DNA of 23,836 nucleotides, taken from contig DATEHI010000038.1 in assembly GCA_035279665.1 (NCBI GenBank), forward strand, positions 1 through 23,836. Reading direction: 5' to 3'. The stretch comes from CF-13 sp035279665. Lineage in GTDB: Bacteria; Chloroflexota; Dormibacteria; CF-121. The notes under the pieces are model-generated. The model was not told the origin of the DNA. It saw only the letters and a list, made by a program, of their open reading frames with translations, and ran no database searches. Position 1 is the first letter of the stretch. Every line of letters begins with the position of its first letter. This document shows positions 22,347 to 23,836 of the stretch, piece by piece. Position numbers and translations under genes: made by a program.

Positions 22347-23506
22347 AGCGGGTCCTCCTGCGCGGCACCGTGATCACGCCGCAGGAAGAGATCCCGTCGG
22401 GCTCGGTCCTGGTCGAGGACGGCCAGGTCACCTGGGTCGGTCCAGGAGAACCCGCAGACGCAACCGGATGCGAAAGGCTGGGCGGCGACGACGCGATCAT
22501 CGCGCCTGGATTCGTCGACCTCCAGGTCAACGGCTTTGCCGGCCACGACGCGGCCGATGGCGTCGAGGCCGTGCGCCAGATCGCGGCTCGACTCCCCGAG
22601 ACGGGCGTCACCGGGTTCCTACCCACCATCATCACCGCACCTCTTCGCAACGCCGCCCGATTCCCCGCCGTCGTAGCCGAGGCCGCTAGCTTTTCAGCCT
22701 CCCCCTCTGGGGGAGGGCAGGGTGGGGGGGCGCGCATCCTGGGCGCTCACCTCGAAGGACCGTTCCTCAGCCCCCAGCGACCGGGCTGCCACGACGCCAC
22801 GCTCATGATCGAGCCGAGCCCCGAGAACCTGCGAGCCATTCTCGGCAACCCACCTCGCTTGATCACCCTGGCTCCCGAATTGCCGGGCGGACTCGAGGCG
22901 GTTCGCACGTTGACCCGCGCGGGCGCGATCGTCTCCGCGGGACACTCCAACGCCACCTACGAGCAGGGTCGCGCCGCCGTCGATGCAGGCGTCCGGTTTG
23001 GCACGCACCTGTTCAACGCGATGTCCCCGCTCCTGCATCGGGCTCCGGGATTGCCGGGCGCCCTACTCACGGCCGACGAGGTAATTACAGGATTGATCGC
23101 CGACGGCCACCACGTGCACGAAGCGCTGCTGAGCATTGCGCTGGCACGCAAGGGCGCGGGCCGGATCGCGCTGACTACCGACCAGGTTTCAGCCGCGGGC
23201 ATGCCGCCGGGGAGGTACCAGCTCGGCGGACGCGACGTGATCAGTGATGGCCAGACGGTGCGCCGCAAGGAGGGCATGCTCGCCGGCAGCGTGGGGACCA
23301 TGCCGCAGCTCATCCGAATCGCCGCCGGCCTTCACGGATCGAGTCTTCGAACGGCCCTCACGATGGCATCACTGACGCCGGCGCGCGCGCTCGGCCTGCC
23401 ACTCGGCCGCATCACTCCCGGCGCCCCCGCCGACCTGGTCGTACTCGGAGACGACCTGAAGGTCGGAGCCACCCTGGTGGCCGGCAAGATCGTCTTCCAG
23501 TCGTAG
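22343..23506 (+). CDS. nagA: N-acetylglucosamine-6-phosphate deacetylase-type enzyme
   Basis: This 387-residue amidohydrolase removes the acetyl group of an N-acetylamino-sugar phosphate in the cytosol. Visible residues are Glu138 (HLEGPFLSP), His201 (SAGHSNAT), His222 (FGTHLFNAM) and catalytic Asp280 (LTTDQVSAAG), with IIAPGFVDLQVNGFAGHDA at the barrel entry and AGSVGTMPQLIRI late. The family N-terminus (KRVLLRGTVITPQEEIPSGSVL) begins directly after CTG 22343, which overlaps the preceding stop as CTGA. No ATG/GTG/TTG is available nearby. The next start, GTG 22370, would delete the first strand. Residues about 119-130 (ASPSGGGQGGGA) are encoded by a palindromic repeat in a loop before the metal Glu. 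The gene is convergent with the last gene, with a 6-nt gap. Confidence 0.87.
   Translation: MKRVLLRGTVITPQEEIPSGSVLVEDGQVTWVGPGEPADATGCERLGGDDAIIAPGFVDLQVNGFAGHDAADGVEAVRQIAARLPETGVTGFLPTIITAPLRNAARFPAVVAEAASFSASPSGGGQGGGARILGAHLEGPFLSPQRPGCHDATLMIEPSPENLRAILGNPPRLITLAPELPGGLEAVRTLTRAGAIVSAGHSNATYEQGRAAVDAGVRFGTHLFNAMSPLLHRAPGLPGALLTADEVITGLIADGHHVHEALLSIALARKGAGRIALTTDQVSAAGMPPGRYQLGGRDVISDGQTVRRKEGMLAGSVGTMPQLIRIAAGLHGSSLRTALTMASLTPARALGLPLGRITPGAPADLVVLGDDLKVGATLVAGKIVFQS
22698..22730 (+). repeat. Dispersed palindrome, copy 6 (inside nagA)
   Basis: CCTCCCCC (22698-22705), loop TCT, GGGGGAGG (22709-22716), tail CAGGGTGGGGGGG (22718-22730). It keeps the nagA frame open and encodes a Gly/Ser-rich loop. 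It is among the best preserved copies and has the same orientation as the rest. Confidence 0.82.
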
Positions 23507-23512
23507 CGCGGA

Positions 23513-23836
23513 CTACCGAGACTTCCGGGCGGACGGCGTCGACGCGGACTTTGGTCGCGACGCGCTTGCCTTCGGCGTCGCCTTCGCCGGGCCTCGATCA
23601 GATGGAGTTAGCGAGCCCCAGGCGGCGACGATCTTGCTGAGTTCCGCGGCACGGGCGTCCGCCTCGACTGGGTCGCTGAATCGCATGAATCGGGCACTCG
23701 GGTGCGACCCTTCGAGGTGAGGGAACTTCCCCGGAATTCGCGCACCGCGATTGAACATCAACGACACCTGCTTCTTGTCGCTCACCTGGACGAAGGTCGC
23801 AAAGTCGCCGTCGTAGCCGAAGGTGAGCGTGCCGTA
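23513..23836 (-). CDS. DUF1801-like protein (5' end beyond window)
   Basis: The frame is open from the right edge and reads YGTLTFGYDGDFATFVQVSD, then VSLMFNRGARIPG, FPHLEGSHPSARFMRF and ADARAAELSKIVAAWG. This strand/helix pattern resembles the small DUF1801 (YdhG-like) proteins, whose function is not established. The GTG at 23785 is inside the conserved part, so the true start lies outside the window. The C-terminal 30 residues are a basic Ala/Lys/Ser/Pro-rich tail (AKATPKASASRPKSAS), probably disordered and able to contact nucleic acid. The gene is convergent with nagA, and its stop lies 6 nt from the nagA stop. The family call is moderate. Confidence 0.6.
   Translation of the reverse strand, partial: YGTLTFGYDGDFATFVQVSDKKQVSLMFNRGARIPGKFPHLEGSHPSARFMRFSDPVEADARAAELSKIVAAWGSLTPSDRGPAKATPKASASRPKSASTPSARKSR

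Overview
The window is high-GC bacterial DNA with dense, mostly overlapping genes, frequent GTG/TTG starts and Tat-type signal peptides. This fits a soil-type high-GC lineage such as Chloroflexota, Dormibacterota or Actinomycetota. That placement is inferred from style only; there is no rRNA, tRNA or other phylogenetic marker here.

Left part (2-8148). An edge-truncated PLP enzyme of the D-threonine aldolase / D-serine dehydratase type is followed by a 14-TM drug-efflux-type MFS transporter. Next comes a Tat-exported protein gene split by one in-frame TGA, then a small TfoX/YjbR-like protein whose start codon sits just below a -10 box (probable leaderless mRNA). Two large tandem paralogues follow, coupled by a GTGA overlap. 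Each has a PqqD/RRE-like N-terminal module in front of a GT2-like glycosyltransferase module with a DDD motif. A tiny two-cysteine secreted protein with its own promoter faces them on the other strand.

Right part (8351-23506). This is a sugar-uptake and catabolism locus of two divergent gene sets. On the minus strand, read from 20244 down to 8351, lie a KDPG-type aldolase, an SDR dehydrogenase, a ROK sugar kinase, a Gfo/Idh oxidoreductase, a xylose-isomerase-like TIM barrel protein, a DeoC-type aldolase, a second Gfo/Idh oxidoreductase and a UPF0309-type SIS protein. A separately promoted RbsBAC-like ABC transporter (Tat lipoprotein, fused ATPase, two permeases) completes the set. On the plus strand lie a phosphotriesterase-family enzyme, a MetE C-domain-like protein and a NagA-type deacetylase. 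Most neighbours overlap by 1-4 nt (ATGA, GTGA, TAGTG, CTGA). I infer import of a sugar or amino sugar, phosphorylation, oxidation to a lactone, lactone opening and aldol cleavage. The substrate cannot be named from sequence, and no transcription factor gene is present.

A short C-rich/G-rich palindrome with an AGGGTGGGGG-type tail recurs at least six times, always in the same orientation. Three copies lie inside coding sequence (NagA interior, DeoC C-terminus, permease N-terminus), where they add short Pro/Gly-rich peptides without breaking the frame. One copy belongs to a compound repeat island between the solute-binding-protein and ATPase genes. The points most worth a second look are these in-gene repeats, the tandem RRE-like/glycosyltransferase pair, the uncharacterised catabolic gene combination, the MetE-like protein with a repeat-containing insertion, the apparent CTG start of nagA, and the in-frame TGA of the exported protein. 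There is no gene-free stretch over 300 bases.
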